This document shows, piece after piece, positions 11,141 to 22,927 of a stretch of 64,000 nt of DNA; the stretch's first letter is position 1, and each line of letters starts with the position of its first letter. The notes beneath the pieces are model-generated. The model saw nothing but the letters and a program-made list of their open reading frames with translations. It did no database searches and was not told the origin of the DNA. The translations under genes and the position numbers were made by a program. Location: contig NC_060899.1 of the NCBI RefSeq assembly GCF_014805685.1, positions 12,969,454 to 13,033,453 of the forward strand, in the 5' to 3' direction. Origin of the DNA: Silurus meridionalis. Lineage: Eukaryota; Chordata; Actinopteri; Siluriformes; Siluridae.

Positions 11141-12220
11141 ATAATTCTGACATTCTTCTGACAACCCAGAACATCTGCGGCTCTCTGTAGATGCACTCAT
11201 GTAGCACATTAGCTTCTTTTTCCAGCTCATACTTTATAGCCATGATGCTGGTTCCAGTTTACTCCTCCACTCCCTATACTTCTACTCTCATGGCCTTTAT
11301 TACTCTAAATGTGTGTCCAACTAGTGACATTTCACTGCAGCTCTCGGTTCCAATGGCAACCAAATTTGTCTTTGACCTCGATTTAAAATTTAATCCCAGA
11401 TCAGAACAGCCATTGGCATATAGCTGAGATTACATCATGTTGACACTATAAGGCGAACGTGTACCAGTGTATCTGGACAGGATCAAATCACAGCCAAAGG
11501 TCATTTAAAAAATAAATATCTGACACTAGCGTTGCTTCTATTTTGCTTTCCCTAGTTATTCCCCATTTTCCCATTTAAGCATGTATCTTTCAATATAATT
11601 CATTACAATTTTTGTTGATAAACATGTACCTGTGCCAATAAAAAAAATTTTTTTATGAGATTTTCAAAGAAGCACTCCCATTGGATGTCCTGCTGTTTGC
11701 TCAGCTCGGGGTGTAAAAATAAAAAGCTATCCAGCTGAAGAACATCTTATCATTTCCTAACACCTGAGGTCACTGATGGATTTCTGCACCATCCAAGAAT
11801 GCAACAGAGTCAAGCAGCCGAGACAACAATTGCGAAGTTTAAATACCCAGAAGTCTGCTTTATAAATAGAGAAATGCTCAAAGTTCAGCATTGTGCAAAC
11901 ATGATCACCACACAGGTTGCCTCAGACGACATTGTTTTTTTTGGCTAATTCATTCCATTAGTGCATAAAGATAATGCTTCTGTTTTCTACAGTTGCAGTT
12001 TACTTAATGAATGACTAATGTCGAGCAGTATAAAAAAACACATGAATATTGGAGATACTGAACAACAACAATTTGAGGTAAGTGTATGATCATTCAGGCA
12101 CATGGTCCTTGATCCTCAGACCACAGCCTTGTTACATCATATCAATTCAGAAATCTATCACAATCACACTTTTAAAGTCTCCTTGTCTATTACTCTGACT
12201 ATGATAAGGCTTTTGTGGAG
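11141..12220. other. Non-genic stretch
   Basis: No recognised repeat. A 78-residue open frame near 11191-11427 has no family features I know and no splice context. Confidence 0.45.
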
Positions 12221-12290
12221 GTGGTAGATTAGTGGTTTAGGCTTTGGGTTACTGATCCAAAGGTCAGGGTTTAAGCCCCAGCACAATCCT
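12221..12290 (+). mobile_element. tRNA-derived SINE-like fragment
   Basis: Plus-strand head of the SINE family: gtggtagattagtggtttag, gctttgggttactgatcc, aaaggtcagggtttaagccc. The B-box-like gtttaagcc is decayed. Only the tRNA-related head is present. Confidence 0.6.
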
Positions 12291-12929
12291 ACTGCAACTT
12301 AGTGCATATGTGACGAATGATAATTCTTTTAAAAGATTGCGTTTTTCTCCACACTTTTTTTATTCCTGTTTCATGAATTCCTATCCTTCTGCCTAAGTCA
12401 CATTCCAAAGTATTGCCAAGACCCTTCGGTTTGTGTATATTACATTAAGATTTTCTGAAACCCTGTATTCCATGACAGACCGCTTCGATTTATATATAAG
12501 ATGTGTAGATTTGTGTAAATTGAATTACTTTTAACCATAGCTTTAACTCAGACAAAAAACATCCAAATGCCCTCAATTACAACTCATAATTGCTTGAATT
12601 AGTCAAGGCTCCATGGAGGGAAGTAGGAACATCATGAAGAGTTTCTTTAGATATAAATAGAGAAGTGTGTCTCTTATTGCCTAATGAATCAAACAGCAGG
12701 ATACTTACTAATCTTTAAAAGAAAGAACTACAATTTCTGAATGTGCAAAGGCGGGGTGATGTCCAATTATAAAAGCAAAGTATTTACCATGAGCTGTGTT
12801 AGCATCAGGGAAATTTAAGAAAATGGAAACATTATTAATGTTATAGCTCAGTGTTGCTATTTGATGAGAGGAGTGTTAGGTTATTATGTTATCTTTCTGT
12901 TCTATCTAACAAAACAAAGACAAAGTCCT

Positions 12930-13200
12930 CTATACTGTATGAGGAGGAAACTGTGAGAGGAACCAGACTCAAAAGAGAACTCATCCTCATCTGGGTGACA
13001 CCAGATAGCCATACTATTATAGTTCTGTCATTATTGAGGTTATTACCTGTTCACCGATGGAGACTTGAATACAAAACTGTTTGTGGTAATTACAGCTCTA
13101 AGCCATTGTAGCAGACTGTTTATATTCATTACAATCCAAATCCATCTTCATGGTTCTTGAGTAACCTCCTGAAGGTTTCTGCTGTTCAAAGGGATCGATC
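12930..13200 (+). repeat. Dispersed repeat ('aggaaccagactc' family), copy 1
   Basis: Carries ctgtgagaggaaccagactc followed by aaaagagaac, tcatcctcatctgggtgaca and, 150 bp on, 'tacaatccaaatccatcttca'. The same ordered blocks occur at 16925-17110 and 61490-62050, which proves a dispersed family. I recognise it as common in fish, catfish in particular, but cannot assign a superfamily. No coding role. Confidence 0.65.
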
Positions 13201-13316
13201 CTCAAAAACGTTTCTTTACCAATAGTTTGTACCCCAAACCTAGTAAAATATTGCTTAGTTCCTAGTATCCATTTTGGAAAATGTAGGAATTTTGGAAAAA
13301 CTATTATTAATATATA

Positions 13317-14523
13317 TAGAGGCTCCCCACTTTACCTACGAGTTACGTTCCCAAACGAACATTCATAGCATGAATTTGTTTGTAAGTTGTTACTGTGTTC
13401 GTTATTGACTGCCGTATTTTTCGGACTATAAGCCGCTAATTTTTTCCCACTTTTTGAACCCCTTTAACAACGAAGCGGCTTATTTATGAATTTTTCCTGG
13501 GTTTTCCTGGTTTCACAAACTTCAAGCCAAAAATCCGAACCCCATAACATTAGACCAATGAAATTTCCGAACGGAAACAAAAAAACGGACCTCACCTGTG
13601 TTCTGAGCTGCGCGGCATCAGGAGAAAAAAATTTTTTTTTTAACGAACAACGATGCCAAAAGATAAACTCCCGAGAGAAATAGTTGTGAAAGGAAGGAGG
13701 AAGACAGTGAACAATGATTTTTTTTGGTCGGCTACTGTTTAGATACAAGCCGTTGTAACGCATTGAGTCTGGGTGAAGGGAGAGCTCACTAACTCCAGTT
13801 GAAACAGAAATCATATAAGCACAGACAGGTTTTTATTTTTCTTGGCAACAGCGTTACGGGTTAGTCAAAGAAACTTAGAAATCAGCATCAGAAAATAATA
13901 AGGACATAATCCTCAGTCTTGCACACATGCAGTAATAGCAGAAAAATGCGGCAGCAGGCTATTCCCAAAATACCGCTATGCTCCTAAAGGAAGCGCAACA
14001 TATTTCACCCGTTACACCGTGTAACAGACACTGTCTTTCGTTTAAGCCTGTGTAAAGTTCATTAGTTTCAATGTAGACATTGCGGCTTATAGATAGGTGC
14101 GGCTTATTTATGTTTAAAATAAAAATCTTTGTAAAATTCATTGGGTGCGGCTTATATATGGGTGCGCTTTATTGTCCGGAAATTACGGTATGCATATCGC
14201 ATATCTCCTAATGATGTAAGAGCTATAAATACTATTAAATAAACAATAAAATATACTAAAACAAATCAAAATAATCGAAATACTTATACAATATTTTGTA
14301 TTAAGTAATAAAAAAATAATAAAAATGTATAAAAAAAAAAGACTTAAAAATATTCATTCGCCCAAGTCTAATGCGCATCATGTAGATTTGTTACGGTCCA
14401 CGACTAGCTCGCGACGGCTCTTCACCGTTTTGAATTTTTCCGACTCCAAACAAATTTCACTTTGAGGGCAGGTTTTTCTGTAAAAGTTCGTAAAGTTAAT
14501 GTTCTTAAAGTGGGAAGCGTCTG
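13317..14523. mobile_element. Outer TA-target transposon, interrupted by a second one
   Basis: The left end reads tagaggctccccactttacc. The right end, complemented, reads cagacgcttcccactttaag. Each is flanked by TA (13315-13316 and 14524-14525). The ends match over roughly 20 bp with a few changes, of the pogo/Tigger type. Without the 777-bp insert at 13412-14188 the element is about 430 bp and non-coding. Its left and right arms continue in register across the insert. Confidence 0.65.
13412..14188. mobile_element. Inner 'ccgta' DNA transposon, copy 1
   Basis: The left end is ccgtatttttcggactata and the right end, complemented, is ccgtaatttccggacaata. The interior has repeated 'gcggctta' motifs near both ends. 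A second copy at 21246-21970 shares both ends and most of the interior, with perfect TA flanks there. Here the right TA is kept and the left reads TG. The superfamily is not certain; a TA target suggests IS630/Tc1/mariner-like. The longest frames, about 65 to 116 residues, match no transposase I know, so it is probably non-autonomous. Confidence 0.75.
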
Positions 14524-14525
14524 TA

Positions 14526-15840
14526 CTGGTATACTAAGCTAGAATAAACATTATGTAACTGAATACTAAAATGAAAATTTCTACAAGTAGTCAAAAATTC
14601 AAGACAACAACTCTTTTCTTCCACAAAACCACATGTACTCACAAAAAAAAAACGCAATCACGGCAGTCACTTCATAGACAATGAATCAGGTGCAAAATCT
14701 TGCAAGTGTTTGCATAATTGCACGTCTTCGATTTTCCTGATTGCCTTTCTGCCCCTTTCTGCCTTGGATTACCCTTTGACAAAGTTAAACCAGCTTGTTT
14801 GCATTTTGACTTCGGTATGCAAGGTTATTTCGATTACGATTTCAATGTATCGGATTTGCTGGTTCCTCATTAGGCTTCCTCATAAGTCTCCTGGAACCAT
14901 ATAATTCAGCCAACTCAAATTTATTGCAGTGACATCGAGCTCAAATTTATCATCAATTCGTCCCTAGGAAGTTCCTGATAAGATTACCGTGAGGCCACAC
15001 ACATTATACATCGCCCACAAGGCATCGCCTCGCCATAGCTTCAGCACACACGATCTGTTTGAGTTCAGAGAGAGGAAATGGTATTATAAGAGCCATTGAA
15101 ATAAATTCATATGTGCTGAGTTAGAAGATGCACTGTGAGGTGGATTCTAATATGAAGGTCTCAGATGGCCTTGGGTGCAGTTCTACTCCTCTCCTGATAT
15201 ACTGACCTTCAAACTAAGAGCAAATATGGGGGATGGAAAAGGCCGTAAGATAATTATAACCTTCGTTTGACGTTGCTGTGGTTGTAATAGGATTAAACTA
15301 GAGGGCGAGTTGCGTGGACACTTCTGAGTTAAGAAAGAATAGATATAGAGTCTGAATGACACTGGAAGGAAGCTACTGCAAATTCACGCGGTTGAGATTA
15401 TTATTAATTTTTCATGAAATATAATCCAAAAAATGAAGGCTGTTTGGCTTTTCCAAAACGCTGTTTCTAGCCATAAGCAATATACATGTAAATGCAATGT
15501 AAATTTCAAATTGAACAAATGCATGTCACTCGAGAGTTGTGGTTCTCAACATATAAAAGAATCAGCACAATTGGGAAGTGGGCGGAGCTTAATCATACTT
15601 TCAAGTTACATTTCGGATAATGTTTTGGTCACAAGTGTATTTTTATATAAATATATTCAAATTGTATGTAAATCCAATAATGTATAATGACATTTTGGAT
15701 GTTTTTCATTTAGAATAATATTTGAAGGTTGTGTTTAAAGGTTGCTGGCATTCAGGTCTAGGATTTTTGGCTGCGGTCAGTGTCTTCACTTGTCCTCCTT
15801 CCAGCTTTTCTGGTTCATTTCTAAATTATATGGCTTGCTA
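14526..15840. other. Non-genic stretch
   Basis: No exon or transposon end recognised. A 17-mer, gaagtgggcggagctta, at 15575-15591 recurs at 39267-39283 and may mark a faint shared repeat. Confidence 0.45.
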
Positions 15841-16180
15841 TATCAATATGGACAAAATTTTGTGAACACCTGACCATAAGATTGGTGTGTACGTTTTAAA
15901 TATTCCATTCCATATTTAGTCTTTATTTGCTATTATAATAACTCCAACTCTTCTAGAAAGATGTTCCACTATGTTTTGTACTGTGGCTGTGGTCATTTAA
16001 CCATAAGGGCCTGAAGGTACTGATGCAGGGTGAGGAGGCCTGGGGTGCAGTCAGTGTTCAAGTTATCCTAAAGTTGTTCAGTAGGGTTGAGGTCAGAGCT
16101 CAATAGCAGGCCTCTCAAGGTCTTCCACTCCAAAGTGTGTGCACTATATCTTCATGGAGCTGTCTTTTACAGAGGGGAAT
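15841..16180. mobile_element. 'cactatatgg' MITE family, copy 2
   Basis: Starts near caatatggacaaaattttgtg, a decayed left terminus. It then has gaggaggcctggggtgcagt, cagtagggttgaggtcagag, 'cttccactcc' and cttcatggagctgtctttt. It breaks off before the right end. Confidence 0.7.
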
Positions 16181-16185
16181 CAGAT

Positions 16186-16240
16186 CATTATAAGTCCCTC
16201 TGGATAAGGGGGTTTGCTAAATGCCATAAATGTGGCATTT
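16186..16240 (+). repeat. SINE/LINE tail fragment ('tctggataaggg' block)
   Basis: The block agtccctctggataaggggg, tttgctaaatgccataaatg is a short conserved piece found in many fish retroposons. A similar piece lies at 61065-61130. It sits where the preceding MITE ends. Confidence 0.5.
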
Positions 16241-16924
16241 TATTTACAATAAAAAAATCCCAGACAATTAGACCCACTGCATATTTACTGCATTAACAAT
16301 TCAAAACTAAATCTGGTCCAATTTCTGTCAATTTTTTATTTATTTTCCATTACAAAATTTAAAGCTCTTTCCAATTCTTGAAAAAGAAAATTATAGCCGA
16401 AAAGCTTATCTGAAATAGGTGATTTGAGCATTCTTTGCTAATATCTACCTCTTCTCTTATTTCCCCAAATGCCATCATTAGCCATTAAAAAAACGTTATT
16501 CTAATGAAAAATGATTCACATAGTAATACCTCCTTGCCTCCCTCAAGCCCCAGAGTTGTCCATTAGGGTGACAATAATATGTTAATGTGCAGCAAAGAGG
16601 ACACTTTTTCAATTTGTCCCTAATGAGCTGGCATTTAGGGCAAGTGCTGGTGCTCAAACCACATGATTCCAGTGTCCTAACCTATTCCACCCGCAGTGCA
16701 TCTGTGACATCTCTAGTTTAATTCAACACACTGGGATGTGCTAAGTATCTGATAATTCATAGTAAATTAAATGCAGTGATATTGGAAGGAAAAAAATGGC
16801 CTAAGAGATAAAAGATGGAGTAAAGAGACATAAAGTTGCTGGAGCCGGAAGGATCAGAGATAGCAATCAATGGTTTGAGCGATAGAAACTTGACTGCATG
16901 CTTAACGTAAGAGTTTCAGGACCG

Positions 16925-17110
16925 ATGAACTCTGTGGCGACTGCTAACAGGAGAAGCCGAAAGAAAGTTTACGTTCATCCCTCATGAGCAAGTGACTACA
17001 GTGGTGAGGGAAAACTCCATGATATAATATGAGGAAAAAACCTTGAGAGGAACCAAACTGAAAAGGAAACTAGTTTTCATCTGGGTGACACTAAATCAAA
17101 TAAAAATGGA
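16925..17110 (+). repeat. Dispersed repeat ('aggaaccagactc' family), copy 2
   Basis: Contains ctgtggcgactgctaacagg, gtgagggaaaactcc, ccttgagaggaaccaaactg and ttcatctgggtgacac, in the same order as the copy at 61.6 kb. It is shorter and more decayed. Confidence 0.65.
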
Positions 17111-17172
17111 CTTCAGCTACACTGCCACAAATCACACATCATAAATCACAAAGAATATAAAAGCATAGGCAC

Positions 17173-17790
17173 CAGTGGTGGACGACATACACACACCATG
17201 TAGTTGAGTTAAAGTAGAGAGACACTAGGTAAAAATATGACTAAAGTAAAAGTGTCCCTTTAAACTTTCACTTGAGTAAAAGTACAAAAATATTTGCCTT
17301 CAAATATACTTAAGTATCCAAAGTAATATGAATTATTATGGCTTTAATGTTTCTCAATCAACTTAGTTTATGTGAAAAGTATGTGGAAATGTTCCTCTTA
17401 ACACACTGATCTATTATTAGAATGATATTAATGAGTCAAACACTGATTGATATCGAATTAAAATTATCATGAGGCCAAAACCTTTTTTTTCAACTACAAA
17501 TAAACCCCCAAGAATAAGGCAACGGGTGATGTGTCGAGTTCAAGTCAGGAGTTTCTTCCATCATTTATTCCTCTCTAAAATGTTCTGATTGCTGTTGAAC
17601 TGCTGTTGAACTGTTTGTTGGTGATAGATAGTAGATACCACCAAGCGCCAATCACAACAAGTTCAAAACAGAGCGTGCGCCCGACCTGATTGGTGAATTG
17701 CTGCGTGTTTGACCAATTAAGTTTTCATCCAATAAATAAAAAGAAACAACTGATTTTGCTAAATGTAGTTGAGTAAAATGTAGGATATTT
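17173..17790 (+). mobile_element. hAT-like non-autonomous element, left part
   Basis: Begins cagtggtggacgacatacac, then aaaagtgtccctttaaactt, ttcacttgagtaaaagtac and aaatatacttaagtatcc. The CAGTGGTG terminus followed by 'acttgagtaaaagtac' motifs is a well-known fish hAT-derived layout. The right end is not preserved; faint 'gttgagtaaaatgta' motifs at about 17768 suggest the element once reached there. Non-coding. Confidence 0.6.
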
Positions 17791-18434
17791 GATTACGAGT
17801 TGAAATAATAGACCAATTTTCTTTCTTGTGGACAAAAACAACACACATTCTTTGGTCATGAGTTGAAAACATCATCAGTCTTATGTGAATCATCACTTCT
17901 TGTTGATCGGTTCATTAGAAAAAAACACAGGAATCCCAATTTCATTCATTCTTAAATGAACACATGATATGTATCTGATAAAAGTGGCTGGAAGTGGCAC
18001 AGGTCTGATTTGTGTGAGGAAAAAACATTCCTTTCGGGTTTTATATTAAGGCAGAAAATTGGATTTGTTGTACTTCACCATGGTAATGTGAATGGATTTT
18101 TTGTGAGTACTTATAATCGTGGGTTTGGGGATTTTCCATTGTCAAGTACAGACAAGGACAAATTTGTTAGTACCCCTTTATAGGACAAGAAGAACCCACA
18201 ATTTTCTCTGAAATCACTTGAAATGGACAAAAAGATTTGAGGATCATGCCATATTTCAAAAATAGCAGACTTTAGATTTTTGATTTAAAGGAATATATAA
18301 TAAACAAAACAAATTAAATGGTTCATGTTCAAATTTGTTGGCACCTCTAGAGAAGAAATATAAACAATTGAATTTTAGTTATATTTCAGGCAATTTGTTT
18401 TCTTAATTAGTAATACATGTATTCAACCTTGACA
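17791..18434. other. Non-genic spacer
   Basis: No recognised feature between the hAT-like element and the RTE fragment. Confidence 0.4.
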
Positions 18435-18763
18435 TTCTTCTTCTTCTTTTTTGGCGTCCCCCATTAGGGGTCGCTACAGTGGATCATTCGTCTCCATATC
18501 CCTCACCACATCCATTAAACTCCTCCTTGGTCTTTCTCTTTTCCTCCTTCCTGGTGGCTCCATCCTCAGCATTCTCCTACCGATATACCCCATGTCCCTC
18601 TTCTGCACATGTCCAAACCATCTCAGTCACTCTCATCTCCAAAACTCCCTACATGCGCTGTCCCTCTGATAAACTCATTTTAATTCCTGTCCATCATCAT
18701 CACTTCAAATGAAAATCTCAACATCTTCAGCTCTGCCTCCAGCTCCACCTCCTGTCTTTATTT
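18435..18763 (-). mobile_element. RTE-clade LINE, 3'-end fragment
   Basis: The plus strand shows the complement of the 3' end of the element at 22928-24474: a cttcttcttctt tail, then cccattaggggtcgctacag, tggatcattcgtctccat and the coding 3' end. Relative to the larger copy it lacks about 56 bp after 'gtctccat' and a shorter block near 18630. It stops about 325 bp from the 3' end. It is a second, older, more truncated insertion on the same strand. Confidence 0.85.
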
Positions 18764-20014
18764 AAATGGATAAAAGTAGGCATTCTGCTGTTTGGGACCA
18801 CTGTAGTTGGCTGAAGGTTCCTTAAAGAACTTTCTTAGCCATTTGTCCATAAATAGTACTCAGAAAATAAACAAAACTTTCACCCATACACAAGTAGTAA
18901 TAAAATGAAAAAATCCCTCTGTTTTATTGAGAAGGAAATGTTTTTCAGGTTACAGAAAAGAAACAGGTAGGCTGATATAAACATAAACCAATTCAAGGCC
19001 ATTCTCTTCTCCTCTTGAAGAACAGGACACCATTAGCATTTGCATTCTCGCTGCCTCTGATCCCTTGTTCGATTAAATCAGTCAGGCCTTGGGTATCAGC
19101 TCCTCACTTTCATTTCTCTCCTATCAAAAGGGTGATTATGATTTGCCCGACTATGTTTCAACCGAGCAACCGAATAAATCATTTGGCGGAGGGTGTGGTG
19201 GGGAGGTGGGTGGGGGTTGAAAACACTGTCATAAATCAAGATTACCATGTCAGCCTGTGCAAAATGTGCAAGTAGGAAAATCAGATTTATTATCTTTTTT
19301 ACACTCAAGCTGTTGATGATCAAAGCTGCTTCCATTTCAAACGCACGGAAATGAACGAACAAAGAAGAAATTTCCTGTCGGTCATGGTCGTTAGCAATGA
19401 AATTATCAAAGTGGGATCTGTTTGATCATACGAATAAATTGTCTTCACCGTTGAACTACAGCCTCCCTTACAAAAACATGAGATATATGCTTAACCAATG
19501 GATTGGAATGTGTAAAAAAACATTAGCAATTGAATCTGAGAACTGTTGCGGAAACTCTTTTTTTATTAACGAAGGACAGACTTCAGGGCAAAACAGAAGC
19601 AAAGGTCTCCCAGTTCCATCTTTTGGTTGCCCGGAGACTTAATTGACTAGAATAGAAATGTTATGTGGGCGTTACTTAGCTAGTTGCGCACATTAATGCA
19701 GATGGAAGGCCAACTCGCACTGGAGGGTTCACATCAGGTGTTATATCACACTTCGTATCGTGACCGTATTAAACTCAACGTTAACATGCAGCGCAATCCA
19801 TCGGAGACTTGTCAAACTCATGACACCGTTTTATCTGTTGTGTTTATTATATCAATGTACTAAGAAGTAAAAACTGTCAATAGCACAAGGTGCAATAAAC
19901 TTAAATAAGCACAGATAACGCAATTGATAAAATAGGGTTTGCAATGAAGAGTATTTATTCAATGCAGCTCCATTCTCTTCTTTTGCTAGCACCTTTCTTA
20001 TTTCAGTCTAGTGA
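18764..20014. other. Non-genic stretch
   Basis: No recognised element. Opposed open frames at 19015-19362 lack similarity and splice context. Confidence 0.45.
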
Positions 20015-20230
20015 AAGATATACACCATTTGTGAGATTTCATTCAGCGACAAGGGTGTTAGTAAAGTCATGTAAGATGTAGGTGAGGTCTGGGTCAGTCA
20101 GCATTTTCCAATTCCTACCTAAGGTGTTCAATAGAGTTGAGGTCAGAGCTCAATAGCACTCAAGATCTTCCACTCTAACTTATATAAAGCACATTTTCCT
20201 GGAGCTGGATTTGTGCACAGGGGCACATAT
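20015..20230. mobile_element. 'cactatatgg' MITE family, copy 3 (fragment)
   Basis: Interior blocks only: gagatttcattcagcgacaa, gtcatgtaagatgtaggtga, caatagagttgaggtcagag, 'caagatcttccactc', ctggagctggatttgtgcac. Both termini are lost. Confidence 0.65.
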
Positions 20231-21245
20231 AGAACAATGATAATTAAGAACCAAAACACTAAATCACGTGAAAATTTGTCCTAAAATGAGCCCAAGCAAA
20301 GAAAACAACCTTGGAAAATAGACAAAAGACAAACAGTGCAGTGAAACCCTGAGTATATTTAAACACCAGTGTTAATGCAGTCAATGTGAGCCAGGTGTGG
20401 AATGTGGAATGTGTTTTAGTGCAGTGGGAAACGTACTCCTGTCCATAGCCTTGACACACATCACTATAACGTGAATTGCATTTAAACCGTGCCAGTACCA
20501 GAATTATGCAGATCACAAATGAACATCTTTGTCACGAAATCCGGGCTAAACGTTAACTTCAGTGCTAATGGGATGAAGATGATTAGCATCAATTTTGTAC
20601 GAGTATTATAATGGAACTGCTCCATAGTGATAATTTCTAATGTAGTTTACAATGTGGATGCTCATATTGTCCATTAATAATTCATTTCACTAATTTACCA
20701 CACAAATGTCCAGAAGCATTTCTTTTTTTTTTTCCTCTCTGAATGGGAACATCTACAGTGAAAAACAAGGCATGCCCACTTTCATCAGCTGTCATCGTTT
20801 TAAATGAGGTGCCAGGAACCATATTTATCTAAGCGTAAAGTTTAAATGGAAAATGAACAAACAAACAAACAAACAAATAAAGTGATTTAAAGTAAGCAAG
20901 CACTGGAAAAGAAAAAAAAAGTCAAAAGTTGTAAATGATGTTCCTAATCAGAAGTACAGGATCTATACCAAAGATGCTCAGAACAAGTACTACAAGTCTG
21001 ACACTTGATGTGTCCTGACATGCCATGTATAAAAAGGAAAAAAAATTTGATAAAATGTTAAATAAATAAATAAGGACCAGCTTAATATCTCTTATTCAAG
21101 GTCACATAATATCTAAATTAGGCATTGAACTCTATTTTACAATAAATTGGATTTTTTTTTTATATTGTACTATAAATGTCACTGAACTAAAACTTTTAAA
21201 ATAAAACCCATTATTTAATCACATTACTGTCATGTTTTCTATATA
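20231..21245. other. Non-genic stretch
   Basis: Contains a short (aaac)n run at about 20860-20879 and a T-run near 20724. No gene recognised. Confidence 0.5.
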
Positions 21246-21970
21246 CCGTATTTTTCGGACTATAAGCCGCTATTTTTTCCCCACGTTTTGAACCCTGCGG
21301 CTTAAACAACGAAGCGGCTTATTTTTTCCTGGGTTTTTTTTCCGGTTTCACAAACTTCAAGCCAAAAAAACTGAACCCCATAACATTAGACCAATGACAT
21401 TTCCGAACGGAAACGCACCTCACCTGTGTTCTGAGCTGCACGGCTTCAGGAGAAAAAACTTCCATCGGGTGATTTTTAAACGCACGACGATGCCAAAAGA
21501 TAAACTCCCGAGAGAAATAGTTGTGAAAGGAAAGAGGAAGACAGTGAACAATGACTTTCTTGGTAGGCTACTGTTTAGATACAAGCCGTTGTAGCACGTT
21601 AATTCTGGGTCATGGGATCGCCGCTAACTCCAGTTGCAACAGAAATCATATAAGCACAGACAGGTTTCCAAAACTCGTGCTTTTTTATTTTTCTTGGCAA
21701 CAGCGTTACGGGTTAGTAAAAGAAACTTACAAGGACATAATCCTCGTCTTGAACACACGCAGTAATACCAGAAAAATGCAGTGGCATGCTATTCCCAAAA
21801 TACCGCTCTTAAAGGAAGTTACACTGTGTGTAACGTGTCTTTTCGTTAAAGCCTGTGTAAAGTACGGCTTATAGACAGGTGCGGCTTATTTATGTTAAAA
21901 TTAAAAATATTTGTAAAATTCAGTGGGTGCGGCTTATATATGGGTGCGCTTTATAGTCCGAAAATTACGG
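21246..21970. mobile_element. 'ccgta' DNA transposon, copy 2 with intact TA target
   Basis: Ends ccgtatttttcggactata (left) and, complemented, ccgtaattttcggactata (right), flanked by TA at 21244-21245 and 21971-21972. At 725 bp it is alignable with copy 1 (13412-14188) over nearly its whole length, including a shared block atgccaaaagataaactccc. Small indels separate the two copies. Frames of 66 and 107 residues are present but their counterparts in copy 1 differ in length and reading, so they are unlikely to be functional proteins. Confidence 0.85.
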
Positions 21971-22284
21971 TAAGTATTTGTTTTTGAAATATTGTTAAAT
22001 GATAAATTAGACCCAAGAAAACATTTTTTTTCAGTCCATGGCCCTCAATCAAGTTTGCATTTTGGCCCTTTGTAGCAAATATTCGGGCACCTCTGCCCTA
22101 TTTCCTGTTTGTTACAGTTTTTTGGGTATGTTTTTTTTACATGTGGTTTTCAGTGATATATTCATGTCCAGGTTATGTATGAACTCCCCGGCTTCTTCTT
22201 TTATTCTGCCTTTAAAAGTCTTTCAAAATTAATACACCTCCAACAAGACTAATTTAAACAAGCACACATTCAATCTTTCCTATA

Positions 22285-22286
<2 letters not shown>

Positions 22287-22345
<59 letters not shown>
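22287..22345. repeat. (TG)n microsatellite
   Basis: About 29 uninterrupted TG units. Confidence 0.98.
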
Positions 22346-22346
<1 letters not shown>

Positions 22347-22909
22347 TCGCCCCCACACACATCTGTCCCTTTGGGCATGTTTGAAAGCCTGATGTTGATT
22401 AGCATGGCTTTGAATAACTGACCGTAGGTCTGCTTGATTAAACACCTGCAGCCATGGCCTCATCACTTCACAGAGATTTGTCGCACACAACTCTCATTTC
22501 CACGTGAAAGCAAGAGGTTCACATGTAAGGCCTATTTTTATAACGTATACATGCACCTGCAGTCTGGATCACATGCTAATTAGGAAGTTTATATCAAAAT
22601 TTCAAAACTATGAGCAAGCAAAGAAGAAATATTCTCCGAAATGTATATATTTTTGGATTTTCTTGGTTTCTAAGCAACAGTATGGGGCAGTTTGTACCAA
22701 ATATTATTAAATGTATTTGTAATTCATATTATGTTTATCATACAACATAAATCTTTAAACCATGGTTGAAATTACACACAATTGCAATAACATACAGTGT
22801 TAGGGAGCTGTTGTAAACGTTTCCTAATGTCCTCTTTGAGCTGTGATGTGATCTACGATGTCCATGGTGTCCAAGCTGATCAGGGAAGAAGTGTGGGAGT
22901 GGGACATAC

Positions 22910-22927
22910 ATTTACAAGTCAAGAAAC
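22910..22927. repeat. Target-site duplication, downstream copy
   Basis: atttacaagtcaagaaac, identical in all 18 positions to 24475-24492. It borders the 3' tail of the RTE insertion. Confidence 0.95.

Noticed and set aside
12221..12290. tRNA gene
   Set aside because: The head resembles A and B boxes but does not form a full cloverleaf, and sibling copies carry a SINE body.
13464..13814. 116-residue minus frame inside the inner 'ccgta' transposon as a transposase
   Set aside because: Not preserved in the sibling copy at 21.2 kb and no DDE-like motif.
22035..22110. hAT right end ('ggccctcaatcaagttt', 'gggcacctctgccc')
   Set aside because: Resembles decayed hAT termini, but no partner end or target duplication was found. 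Too weak to annotate.
22254..22490. His-Thr repeat frame on the minus strand
   Set aside because: Translation of the TG array.
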